Below, piece by piece: positions 1-11,399 of a stretch of DNA of 64,000 bases; the first letter of the stretch is position 1, and each line of letters starts with the position of its first letter. Source of the stretch: Bugulina stolonifera (Eukaryota; Bryozoa; Gymnolaemata; Cheilostomatida; Bugulidae); assembly GCA_935421135.1 (NCBI GenBank), contig OW285197.1, forward strand, positions 12,219,223 to 12,283,222, in the 5' to 3' direction. The notes beneath the pieces are model-generated. The model worked only from the letters and a program-made list of their open reading frames with translations, had not been told where the DNA came from and did no database searches. The position numbers were made by a program, and so were the translations under genes.

Positions 1-13
1 CTAGTTCATTTTT

Positions 14-533
14 ACTTTGTAGTTTTTAAGAGTATAGATTATTTAGACGGGTCCACTGAAAACTAATTTCACTGGCTTCAACCAGTTAAAGTGACCACTG
101 ATCATTTCCAGATGACTGGGTGGTCAGACAAACAGGCAGATGATGGATGTTAATACATGTACATGCCAGTATTGCAAAGATAACACTTGCAAAAAAATAA
201 ATGCTAATAATATAATAAACAGCACCATGGTTTTGTTATAACAAATATTTAAGTTTGGATAATTTAGTCCAAGGAAATGCTGTGCAGTATGAGACAACTC
301 TTTGGTATGTTGCATAATACCATTCATACAACCATGGGGTTTTCTTACTTTATACTTGTGCTACAATAATTGATGAGGTAACAGTATTTCTTAGCCAAGC
401 AAGTCATGAAGTAGTACACTTTAGAGTTGTCCACTCCTGGACACTAGTAGTAGGAGAGTAATTATTTAGCAACTATTTAGGGAAGTTGCCCTTTCCTGCT
501 AATAGTGTCCAGGAGTGGAAAACTCCAAAGTGT
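14..533 (+). repeat. Dispersed repeat, copy 1 (uninterrupted)
   Basis: About 500 bp that aligns with 21570-22480, which carries two later insertions. Shared blocks include the sequence around 74-110 (TTTCACTGGCTTCAAC) and the block around 225-345. This copy keeps the uninterrupted target site of the hAT-type MITE found in copy 2. Its right end is an imperfect inverted repeat with arms of about 40 bp (416-456 and 491-533). No coding potential was seen. Confidence 0.75.
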
Positions 534-1124
534 CAGTCTATAAAGTCATATATCCAACCAGTAGCTTCCCTACCATAGTGTATAATTTTATGTGAGTCAT
601 TTGTTTGTTTGTTTTTCTATCTTTACACTGTAATCCAGTATACATGTAATTTCTAGTTACAAATTCTAGAACTTCTGCCAGGTACATGTATATATTGTTT
701 ACTTCAGTAATATTAAATATAATTAAAGTATGAAGCTAAAAGAAGGAGAGTGTTGAGCCAATGAAATTGAGAAGTTTTGCCCATATCATACGTCTAAATC
801 TTGAAATAATATTTCTATTTTCTCAGTATAAGCTTACTAACTAGGAAAGGAGAGACTGAGTCAAATAATGACTTATGTAATAAGCTTACATATACACACT
901 AATCTACATGTACATGTAATTCCAGTGACAGTGTACATTGAACTGTAAGAAAACACACAGTGTAGCTATTCCTCCCCTCTCTATTTTCAAGGGTCATTGG
1001 TGTACTAAATACAAAATATAAATAATATACACCAAATTTATAATGTGAATGTGAGAATATAATAATACAGTCATGTGTTGTGTAATCTCTTGTATGCAGT
1101 AGATTGCCATCGTGTTTTTGTTAA
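534..1124. other. Intergenic, nothing recognised
   Basis: AT-rich sequence with scattered TACATGT motifs. No open frame with splice sites, RNA gene or clear repeat was seen. Confidence 0.5.
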
Positions 1125-1126
1125 TA

Positions 1127-2824
1127 GGGGACCCACATACCCAATTTATATAATTTTTATGCTGCTGCTCATTGAATTCTACTTTATGTTCTATATATCA
1201 AATGAAAGCTGAGACTCCGCTGATTTCAGAACTGCAAGCAACTTTTTTGTACCTGGTGGCCATCGCGCGCTACAGGGGTGGATTTAACAAAAAAGGGGAT
1301 TTTCCCCCATTTGTCGATTTTTACTGCTATGTGTAACAGGTCCTCCAACACTAAAATGACTGAACCAAATCTTTTGGTATTGATATCATAAATTGACCAG
1401 AAGGTCCTTTGCCTTCATAACAAATTTCAGTGCCGGGAAAGAAAGTGGGCGGAGTCTACTAGCACTTTTTATACAATGAGTCAAATTATGTGAATTTTTT
1501 TAACTTGAAAAGCTGCCATTTTTGTTGTGGGGGGTATGGCGAATCCACTATTTTAGTATGCTATTAAGTCATCTCTTAGTGATGCATATGTGAATTTATG
1601 TGATGCTATGTACAATACTTTGCTAAAAAATGACGCTTTTTTGATGCTAAACAATGTTCGGAGTTGTCTCCCCTAAAAGATAAAACCCATTATTTTGACA
1701 TGTAAAGCAGCAATAGAGACGTGATAATGCTCTAGGTATATGTAAAAGTAAATTATGCATTATTCTTTACTTGAAAATTGGTGTCGGAACAGGAAGTGGG
1801 CGGAGTCTGCTGGCAAGATTCCGGAAGTTATGCACATCTCTTGTGTTCAGAAAGCCACCACTTGTGTTATGAGATGTTAGAATCCAGCCTCGTATATTGG
1901 AATTATTAGGATTTTAAGTACAATACTTCAATACTAAAGAGCGCATTTTTAATGTTGCGTCACGTTTGGAATTGTCTTCCCAAGTAATAAATAGGCACAA
2001 TTTTGATGTGGCAAGTTGCACTAGAAGGAAAGTGACGCAGGATAATTCCAGAAATCTTTGCTTTACGACTTTGAAATTATGTTGTGTACCTTTATGGCAT
2101 TGCAAGTGACCATCGTGATGGCAAGACCTAGGCTCTTGTTTTGTTGTTTTTTACCTCAAAATTGATGCCAGAACAGGAAGTCAGCTGGCTAGTTTTCCTA
2201 AGGTCTCCAAGTTGTGCGCATATACAATAGAGTTCAGTGAGCTACCATTTTTGCTGTGAAAGTATATTGGTTTCAATACTTCTGTGTTAGTATCCACCCT
2301 CATAAAAGTCCATTTGGGAAATTTTTAAATCTCAAAGGGCAATACTTTGGTGCAAAACAACTGAATTTAATGCTGTGGCAAGTTTTGAGTTATCTTCCCA
2401 GAAAACAAAAGACATGATTTTAATGAGCTAAAAAGGAAAGTAATGCATTGAAGATCAAAAAATGTATTGTATGTTGATCTTTCAATCAATTATCTTTTCA
2501 ATTTTAACTAAATTTTGCCCATTTGATAGATTTGAGTTCCTTCCATGACACACCAGAAGCTATACCGCCTAATTATGAAATGGTGCGCCTAATACATGTG
2601 CATGATCAGTTTTCTTCTTGATGCACTATGTTTATAAGAAATACTAATGGTGCTGCACAGCTTCAGCTGTTATTGCCATTGAGTGTATTTCAAACATGGG
2701 GTAACTGCACCTTTTCCATTGACATCGCACTAAATGAGTGCGTTATATTACCAGTCTCAGCTTTCATTTGATATATAGAACATAAAGTAGAATTGAATGA
2801 GCAGAAACCACCCCTTGGGTCCCC
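1127..2824. mobile_element. Non-autonomous TIR element with TA target duplication and internal tandem repeats
   Basis: The ends are inverted: GGGGACCC starts at 1127 and GGGTCCCC ends at 2824. A near-identical inverted block (about 1165-1220 and 2752-2805) continues the terminal repeat inward for about 90 bp. A TA dinucleotide flanks each end (1125-1126, 2825-2826), as for Tc1/mariner-like insertion. The interior holds three diverged repeats of roughly 350-380 bp. Each carries a block resembling GAAGTGGGCGGAGTCT (near 1442, 1793 and, more diverged, 2174) and a following TTGTCTTCCC-like block. No transposase frame is present, so this is a deletion derivative or a long MITE. The superfamily is inferred only from the TA duplication. 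Confidence 0.7.
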
Positions 2825-3179
2825 TACTATGTAGCCTGTAACCAACTTAATTGGCTATTGATCGTAAACCATACTTATCTAACAATATTATTATTTTAAT
2901 TACAGTTATGCTACCTAATTAATATTAGTTATTTTAATCATACCTGTTGGCATTGACTGATAGCATATTCTACCATCATTGCAATGAATTATATAACATT
3001 CAAAATAAGGGAATGATAACCCTATTGTTGCACTTCCAGCTGGAAGTAAACGTACCGAACCTTAGTTACATAGATTTTACTGGGCTGCAATTCCTTCACC
3101 GCTTCAGGCGGTCTATGGGTAAGTTCAGCTCTTCAGATCTTTTTAGTACCTGGTTTACCAGCAAAATAATTGTATGCTT

Positions 3180-3965
3180 TCTGAATGAATTATGTATTTT
3201 TGCTACTACCACTTATGCAGTCATTGTTCAAGACAAAAATAACTTAAACACTAATTTTAAAAAAAAATAATCATCAAGCCAGCGTTTAACATCCTAATTT
3301 AATTACATTGTACATAGTGCTGATGCTGGTCTACAGCAAGTGACTTAATTGTCGTACTGTGCTGCAATAATTCAACAATTATCACAAAAAACATTTTCAA
3401 TAGTTAAATGCAGCTTGGAATTGATATATTGGTTCTCAAAAGCAACATTATTTGTCCAAAAAGCAGCATTTTAAATGCTTAGTAAATAGTAAATGGGTTT
3501 GAGAAGTTTACTAAAAATTGTAGAGCACCACTGGTAAAATAATTTTTACTTTTGTCATTTTTCGTTGTTCTTGTTTCTGAATAAAATTATCAGTATTTTT
3601 TGACCACATTGACATATCTTTGCCACCATCAAAATATGCAATTACATTCCAACATAAAATTAATGCTAATTTAAACTATGCTACTAGTCAAGACAATAAT
3701 CACATGTTCATACTGTGACACAGAAATATCATACAACAATTGACTTAATTGGTATGATTGTGTTGCAATAATTCAGTAATTACCACAAAAATATTAATTT
3801 AGTTGGTCTAATTCAGATGGGAGTTCCATTTTTTCTCAGATAATACATGTAACACAGTTTTGCAAAAAACAACACTTTATGTGTAAACAGCAAATTTACT
3901 TGACAAGTTTTAGTAAAATTTTTTGAGCACTCCTAGGGAAATAATTTTTCTTTTTAAATTTGTTT
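3180..3965. repeat. Diverged tandem duplication, period about 400 bp
   Basis: The block around 3342 (GACTTAATTGTCGTACTG, then TGCAATAATTCA) recurs around 3742 with substitutions. Downstream parts also match: 3520-3550 GAGCACCACTGGTAAAATAA against 3925-3950 GAGCACTCCTAGGGAAATAA. A short frame overlapping its left side shows no coding character. Confidence 0.6.
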
Positions 3966-5569
3966 TATGCACCAACCTGTTGACTAGTCAAAAGAGCTAT
4001 TTCTCTCCTCCAACAACAGAGAAATGCGAGATTCCTTCTCTTCTGTAGATCCACCATAACGTATCATGACCTGGTAACTTTTCTCTGTCAGATGTCGATC
4101 TTGCTCATCTAAAGTTTGCCTAACTGAAAAGTACCAACCACTCCATGTACACTGTTACAATGAGCGGAAAAGTTGTGCCACCGTCTGGTTGAAATTGAAG
4201 CAACCAAATGATTATTTTAAGAGCTATGCTGTTAAGAATAGAAATGCAAAGACAGCACAGCCAATTATATCTAAGCTACCACAGCCAATCATATTACAGT
4301 ATGTATTATTATAATACTTGAGATTAGAAAGAGACTAAAAATAATGCTCTTACGTGGGTGTTATTGACTCAGGGTTAGCAGGCAGGCTCAATGTCTTAGT
4401 TATGTAGATGTTTTCTAAAGAGTTTGAACTGGTATTTTGTACAGAACATATAAATAAGCATTTAATTCAATGAAGAGTCTGAAATAAATTGTACACACTA
4501 TTCAATTGCATAATTGGATATCGAATGTTGGTATCACAACATAAACTGTAGAGGAGTAACCTCGAATTACACTGGTCAATATTCCGGTAGACTTTGATTC
4601 CAAAATATGACTAAGCTGCTTTAATAACATATATATGCAACAATTACTATAGATTTAGTGCAGAGAGGTTTGCTGGAACTCTAGTTTAATGAAGAATTTG
4701 AATAATTAATATATAATGTACCTGAACTGTATTATTTCCTGTCTACTAGCAGTGTAATACTAGAGATACAAAGCTGCTATTCACTCGAGGAAGAGTAGCA
4801 AACAACCATAAAAACAGAGGGCTTGAAACCGAGGCTATTATGCAGCGTAGCAAACAACCATAAAAACAGAGGGCTTGAAACCGAGGCTATTATGCAGCGT
4901 TTGCCAGGTGCATGTGTACTTGTAGGCTTTATATGCACCTATGCACACTATATACATTAGCTATTAGTATTATAGGCAAGTAGGGCTCTGGTACAAGTGT
5001 ACCAGGATACCTGATGTGCCTGATATACATGTACACGGATGTAATCATAGGATTATACAATATAGGATGTAGTCATGAGTAGATTAATAGTTATATGTCA
5101 ATGATAAATCCCATGACCCTGGGAATCTGCAGCATTTGAGATTTAGTATAGAAAGTTCACTTGGTTTACTATTTTACTGTTTAGCACAAACTTTTTCCAC
5201 TAAGTTTTCATAACCAAAGTCATTATAAAAGATACTCCAATGCCATATTATAACTGTATTCCAATTAAACCATTATTTAGAACACACCCAGGTGTAAATT
5301 AAAGTTAAAATACTAATAACTGTAATGAAAAGTTGTATGCAATTTGATTTGGAAAAGAACTACTTTGCGAAAGAAGAACAGTTCATGTATTTTATTAATT
5401 CATCTGCACTAGTTGCACAAATTCTTGCATACTCTTATGGGGATTTTCAAGGGTTATGTGCATTTTATATTGTACACTTAACAAAGCTCTGTGTCTGGAT
5501 TAGCATAGGATAATTTTAAGTTAACTCAAACACTGTTCGAATAACTTCTATATAACAGGTTGCAGGACT
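3966..5569. other. Intergenic, with one exact 52-bp duplication
   Basis: No gene was seen. 4796-4899 holds two exact head-to-tail copies of a 52-bp unit that includes GGGCTTGAAACCGAGGC. The exact identity points to a recent slip or duplication. The rest is AT-rich sequence. Confidence 0.55.
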
Positions 5570-5681
5570 AAAAATTAAGCACAAGTCAATATCCTACCCT
5601 CGTCAGCAACTCAATTTATTATTGGTTACATGGTTACAAGAGATTATAATTATATACTTATTCATACGATAGTTACATGGG

Positions 5682-5921
5682 TTACATGTTTATATTTATT
5701 TACAACGCCAGTGGTTACAGAAGTTACAAGGTTACATGTTTATATTTATTTACAACGCCAGTGGTTACAGAAGTTACAAGGTTACATATTTATATTTATT
5801 TACAACGCCAGTGGTTACAGAAGTTACAAGGTTACATGTTTATATTTATTTACAACGCCAGTGGTTACAGAAGTTACAAGGTTACATGTTTATATTTATT
5901 TACAACGCCAGTGGTTACAGA
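5682..5921 (+). repeat. Left 50-bp array of the foldback element (about 5 copies)
   Basis: Units start near 5682, 5732, 5782, 5832 and 5882; the last is truncated. Each unit contains TTTACAACGCCAGTGGTTAC. The array is the inverse of the large array at 6588-10017. Copies differ mainly at the ATGTTT/ATATTT position. Confidence 0.9.
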
Positions 5922-6587
5922 AGGTTTAAATTCATATATAAAAATACTTTGTTCATAGTTAGTGTGTAGCTACAAAATTTATTAAATGCTTTTAGCACTT
6001 TAGCTAATAAAATATGTGCTACTTACTTTTGACATTGCTTCTGAATTTCATCTGTTAGAAAACTAATTTATTAAATTTAAATGTTTATTAATACAACAAA
6101 TTCTTACTTTTTAAACAGCCGAGGGAGATAACTCCTATTCTACTAATTCTCAATAAAAAAGAAACTTTGTTATGTGGAGTAAGAGTTGTCTTTTCTTCCA
6201 TACAAATAATTTCGAAAGAATTCTAATTGCAATTGTTACCAGATACGTAGTTATCTCCCCTTAATATATAAGTAAATCTCTTTTTTGCAATTCTTGCTGT
6301 GATATTTTTGAGTTAAAATAATACAATATTAAGACATTCATTTTATTTTAACTTAGCTATACTAATTCTCTAGTTTTGTAAAAAAACCTTTCTTGATTAT
6401 GTAAACCAAAATCTTGAACACCTTTCTGTTCCAATGAAGATTTCTTTATATTATAGTTAGGAAGAAGACTTGGTTAGCGAGTGATAATTTTCTTGGGTTT
6501 GCTACACGCGAAATTTGCGAAAGTTTAAACTCCGATCTGTATCTGCTTTTAGGGTATAAAATCAAATAATGCCTCGAGGAAAGGTGC
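5922..6587. other. Loop of the foldback element
   Basis: AT-rich single-copy sequence between the inverted arrays. No frame longer than noise and no transposase motif was seen. It contains two short blocks resembling GGAGATAACTCC / TTATCTCCCC (6124-6135 and 6250-6259) in opposite orientation. Confidence 0.6.
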
Positions 6588-9500
6588 TGGCATTGTAAAT
6601 AAATATAACTATGTAACCTTGTAACTTCTGTAACCACTGGCATTGTAAATAAATATAAATATGTAACCTTGTAACTTCTGTAACCACTGGCATTGTAAAT
6701 AAATATAAATATGTAACCTTGTAACTTCTGTAACCACTGGCGTTGTAAATAAATATAAACATGTAACCTTGTAACTTCTGTAACCACTGGCGTTGTAAAT
6801 AAATATAAACATGTAACCTTGTAACTTCTGTAACCACTGGCGTTGCAAATAAATATAAACATGTAACCTTGTAACTTCTGTAACCACTGGCGTTGCAAAT
6901 AAATATAAACATGTAACCTTGTAACTTCTGTAACCACTGGCGTTGCAAATAAATATAAACATGTAACCTTGTAACTTCTGTAACCACTGGCGTTGTAAAT
7001 AAATATAAACATGTAACCTTGTAACTTCTGTAACCACTGGCGTTGTAAATAAATATAAACATGTAACCTTGTAACTTCTGTAACCACTGGCGTTGTAAAT
7101 AAATATAAACATGTAACCTTGTAACTTCTGTAACCACTGGCGTTGTAAATAAATATAAACATGTAACCTTGTAACTTCTGTAACCACTGGCGTTGTAAAT
7201 AAATATAAACATGTAACCTTGTAACTTCTGTAACCACTGGCGTTGCAAATAAATATAAATATGTAACCTTGTAACTTCTGTAACCACTGGCGTTGTAAAT
7301 AAATATAAACATGTAACCTTGTAACTTCTGTAACCACTGGCGTTGTAAATAAATATAAACATGTAACCTTGTAACTTCTGTAACCACTGGCGTTGTAAGT
7401 AAATATAAATATGTAACCTTGTAACTTCTGTAACCACTGGCGTTGGAAATAATTATAAACATGTAACCTTGTAACTTCTGTAACCACTGGCGTTGTAAAT
7501 AAATATAAATATGTAACCTTGTAACTTCTGTAACCACTGGCGTTGTAAATAAATATAAATATGTAACCTTGTAACTTCTGTAACCACTGGCGTTGTAAAT
7601 AAATATAAACATGTAACCTTGTAACTTCTGTAACCACTGGCGTTGTAAATAAATATAAATATGTAACCTTGTAACTTCTGTAACCACTGGCGTTGTAAAT
7701 AAATATAAACATGTAACCTTGTAACTTCTGTAACCACTGGCGTTGCAAATAAATATAAATATGTAACCTTGTAATTTCTGTAACCACTGGCGTTGTAAAT
7801 AAATATAAACATGTAACCTTGTAACTTCTGTAACCACTGGCGTTGTAAATAAATATAAACATGTAACCTTGTAACTTCTGTAACCACTGGCAATGTAAAT
7901 AAATATAAATATGTAACCTTGTAACTTCTGTAACCACTGGCGTTGTAAATAATTATAAACATGTAACCTTGTAACTTCTGTAACCACTGGCGTTGTAAAT
8001 AAATATAAATATGTAACCTTGTAACTTCTGTAACCACTGGCGTTGTAAATAAATATAAATATGTAACCTTGTAACTTCTGTAACCACTGGCGTTGTAAAT
8101 AAATATAAACATGTAACCTTGTAACTTCTGTAACCACTGGCGTTGTAAATAAATATAAATATGTAACCTTGTAACTTCTGTAACCACTGGCGTTGTAAAT
8201 AAATATAAACATGTAACCTTGTAACTTCTGTAACCACTGGTGTTGTAAATAAATATAAACATGTAACCTTGTAACTTCTGTAACCACTGGCGTTGCAAAT
8301 AAATATAAATATGTAACCTTGTAACTTCTGTAACCACTGGCGTTGTAAATAAATATAAACATGTAACCTTGTAACTTCTGTAACCACTGGCGTTGTAAAT
8401 AAATATAAACATGTAACCTTGTAACTTCTGTAACCACTGGCGTTGTAAGTAAATATAAATATGTAACCTTGTAACTTCTGTAACCACTGGCGTTGTAAAT
8501 AATTATAAACATGTAACCTTGTAACTTCTGTAACCACTGGCGTTGTAAATAAATATAAATATGTAACCTTGTAACTTCTGTAACCACTGGCGTTGTAAAT
8601 AAATATAAATATGTAACCTTGTAACTTCTGTAACCACTGGCGTTGTAAATAAATATAAACATGTAACCTTGTAACTTCTGTAACCACTGGCGTTGTAAAT
8701 AAATATAAATATGTAACCTCGTAACTTCTGTAACCACTGGCGTTGTAAATAAATATAAACATGTAACCTTGTAACTTCTGTAACCACTGGCGTTGCAAAT
8801 AAATATAAATATGTAACCTTGTAATTTCTGTAACCACTGGCGTTGTAAATAAATATAAACATGTAACCTTGTAACTTCTGTAACCACTGGCGTTGTAAAT
8901 AAATATAAACATGTAACCTTGTAACTTCTGTAACCACTGGCGTTGTAAATAAATATAAATATGTAACCTTGTAACTTCTGTAACCACTGGCGTTGTAAAT
9001 AATTATAAACATGTAACCTTGTAACTTCTGTAACCACTGGCGTTGTAAATAAATATAAATATGTAACCTTGTAACTTCTGTAACCACTGGCGTTGTAAAT
9101 AAATATAAATATGTAACCTTGTAACTTCTGTAACCACTGGCGTTGTAAATAAATATAAACATGTAACCTTGTAACTTCTGTAACCACTGGCGTTGTAAAT
9201 AAATATAAATATGTAACCTTGTAACTTCTGTAACCACTGGCGTTGTAAATAAATATAAACATGTAACCTTGTAACTTCTGTAACCACTGGCGTTGTAAAT
9301 AAATATAAATATGTAACCTTGTAACTTCTGTAACCACTGGCGTTGTAAATAAATATAAATATGTAACCTTGTAACTTCTGTAACCACTGGCGTTGTAAAT
9401 AAATATAAATATGTAACCTTGTAACTTCTGTAACCACTGGCGTTGTAAATAAATATAAACATGTAACCTTGTAACTTCTGTAACCACTGGCGTTGTAAAT

Positions 9501-10017
9501 AAATATAAATATGTAACCTTGTAACTTCTGTAACCACTGGTGTTGTAAATAAATATAAACATGTAACCTTGTAACTTCTGTAACCACTGGCGTTGTAAAT
9601 AAATATAAATATGTAACCTTGTAACTTCTGTAACCACTGGCGTTGTAAATAAATATAAACATGTAACCTTGTAACTTCTGTAACCACTGGCGTTGTAAAT
9701 AAATATAAATATGTAACCTTGTAACTTCTGTAACCACTGGCGTTGTAAATAAATATAAACATGTAACCTTGTAACTTCTGTAACCACTGGCGTTGTAAAT
9801 AAATATAAATATGTAACCTTGTAACTTCTGTAACCACTGGCGTTGTAAATAAATATAAACATGTAACCTTGTAACTTCTGTAACCACTGGCGTTGTAAAT
9901 AAATATAAATATGTAACCTTGTAACTTCTGTAACCACTGGCGTTGTAAATAAATATAAACATGTAACCTTGTAACTTCTGTAACCACTGGCGTTGTAAAT
10001 AAATATAAACATGTAAC
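6588..10017 (-). repeat. Right 50-bp array of the foldback element (about 69 copies)
   Basis: Uninterrupted head-to-tail 50-bp units (core GTAACTTCTGTAACCACTGG on the + strand). The minus strand has no stop in any frame, and 50 is not a multiple of 3. This creates spurious open frames of up to 1191 codons, so none is called as a gene. Variant bases form higher-order patterns: the variant AATTATAAAC recurs near 7450, 7950, 8500 and 9000, and from about 9360 two unit types alternate, giving a 100-bp period. The array is therefore still being reshaped by unequal exchange or conversion. Confidence 0.9.
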
Positions 10018-10193
10018 CCATGTAACTATCGTATGAATAAGTATATAATTATAATCTCTTGTAACCATGTAACCAATAATAAATTGAGTTGCTGACGAGG
10101 GTAGGATATTGACTTGTGCAAAAATTAACACAGTTGTATGTCACATGTTATTATACTATTATTATGAGTGTGTTACCTGTACTGTAACAGGTA

Positions 10194-10286
10194 TGTGTAT
10201 AGCCCTGATTGGTTGAGTACTGGTTGTATATGGCCCTGATTGGTTGAGTACTGGTTGTATATGGCCCTGATTGGTTGAGTAATGCT
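10194..10286. repeat. 31-bp tandem repeat, 3 copies
   Basis: Three units starting at 10194, 10225 and 10256, each with GCCCTGATTGGTTGAGTA. Units 1 and 2 differ at two positions; unit 3 has a diverged end. No gene is associated. Confidence 0.85.
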
Positions 10287-10920
10287 GTTCAATTTATACA
10301 GTTTCGAACATTTTTCTTCGGTTATTATCAAGATATTCTCCAAGTTCATCACTGAATACAATTCTGCTGGAGGCTGCGTAACTAAGGACAACATATATCT
10401 ACCTAGTTACTGCAATGCTAGTAAGGTTAGATTATTAGCTGAAAGGGGCAGCTAAAGAATTTACGCGCTATAGTTTTAAACATCTGGATTAAAAGCAAGT
10501 GGGCGTGGTACACTCAGAACTAAAAGCAGAGGCATTCAATATATTGGGGTTCAAGTGTTTTAAAGATCTGGAAAACATGTGAACAAAACTTGAAGAGAGA
10601 GAGAGAGAGTATCATCTGGATGAGCAAGTTCAACTGTATTTCTTTTAATTCGCATGAATAGTAACTACAACATTACTATAATAATAATTAAACATATAAC
10701 ACTGAAATATATACGAAAGTTATAACAACATGTCGAGATGACCAGGCTTGCCATGTTCACTAATAAAATATATCAAGGAGATTTAGCATTTGAGTGGGGT
10801 GTCCATTTTTGGTGGATGAGGTACGATGTACCAAATTTTGAGTTGAAAATCAGGGAGTCTGCTTCAGAATCAGGGAGACCTGGTGAGCCTGGTGATCGCT
10901 TATGTTTGAGTTTGAATAGG

Positions 10921-11350
10921 TCAGTACCCACATGTACCCACATGTACCCACATGTACCCATATGCACCCACATACACTCACATGCACCCACATGTACCCA
11001 TGATGTACCCATATGTATAATATGTACCCACAAGTACCCATACGTACCCACATGTACCCACATGTACCCACATGTACCCACATGCACCCACATACACCCA
11101 CATGCACCCACATGTACCCATAATGCACCCATATGTATAATATGTACTCATAAGTACCCATAATTATGTACCCACATGTACCCATAAGTACCCATATGTA
11201 CCCACATGTATTCATATGTACCCACATGCACCCACATGCACCCACATGTACCCATACGTACCCATATGTACCCATATGTACCCATATGTACCAACAATGT
11301 ACCCATATGCACCCATACGTACCCATATGTACTCATATGTACCCATATGA
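10921..11350. repeat. ACATGTACCC minisatellite with higher-order structure
   Basis: About 430 bp of a 10-bp unit (ACATGTACCC with ACATGCACCC and ATATGTACCC variants). A larger block containing TATGTATAATATGTAC occurs near 11012 and again near 11130, which shows a higher-order duplication of about 120 bp. Both strands are largely stop-free here, giving Cys/Val/His/Trp- or His/Pro/Thr-rich frames that are artefacts of the repeat. Confidence 0.9.
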
Positions 11351-11399
11351 TATACTAGTTCTCCTTTTAGTTGATATCAGACAGTAACGACATGAAATC

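Larger units (their letters stand above)
5579..10119. mobile_element. Foldback-type element with 9-bp target duplication
   Basis: The outermost unique arms (5579-5681 and 10018-10119) are inverted and identical base for base, and the identity continues into the repeat arrays. The element starts GCACAAGTC and ends GACTTGTGC. The 9-mer AAAAATTAA directly abuts both ends (5570-5578 and 10120-10128), a perfect target duplication. Inside the unique arms lie inverted arrays of one 50-bp unit: about 5 copies on the left and about 69 on the right, around a 0.67-kb loop. This is the plan of Foldback elements, whose inverted repeats are themselves tandem repeats and whose target duplications are 9 bp; Mutator-like elements also give about 9 bp. 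No transposase frame is present, so it must be mobilised in trans. Confidence 0.85.

Noticed and set aside
2947..3270. 107-codon + strand frame
   Set aside because: Low-complexity AT-rich composition overlapping a diverged tandem repeat, with no recognisable product.
6588..10017. CRISPR array
   Set aside because: The 50-bp units are contiguous with no unique spacers, and the genome is eukaryotic.
6446..10131. Very long minus-strand open frames (up to 1191 codons) with a repeated YLQRQWLQKLQGY-type peptide
   Set aside because: They arise because the 50-bp unit lacks stops in all three frames of one strand. The frame cycles through all phases, and the array is part of a transposon arm.
10738..11387. 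Open frames rich in Cys/Trp/Val/His or Pro/Thr/His
   Set aside because: They are translations of the 10-bp ACATGTACCC minisatellite on both strands, with no start context, splice sites or conserved neighbour.
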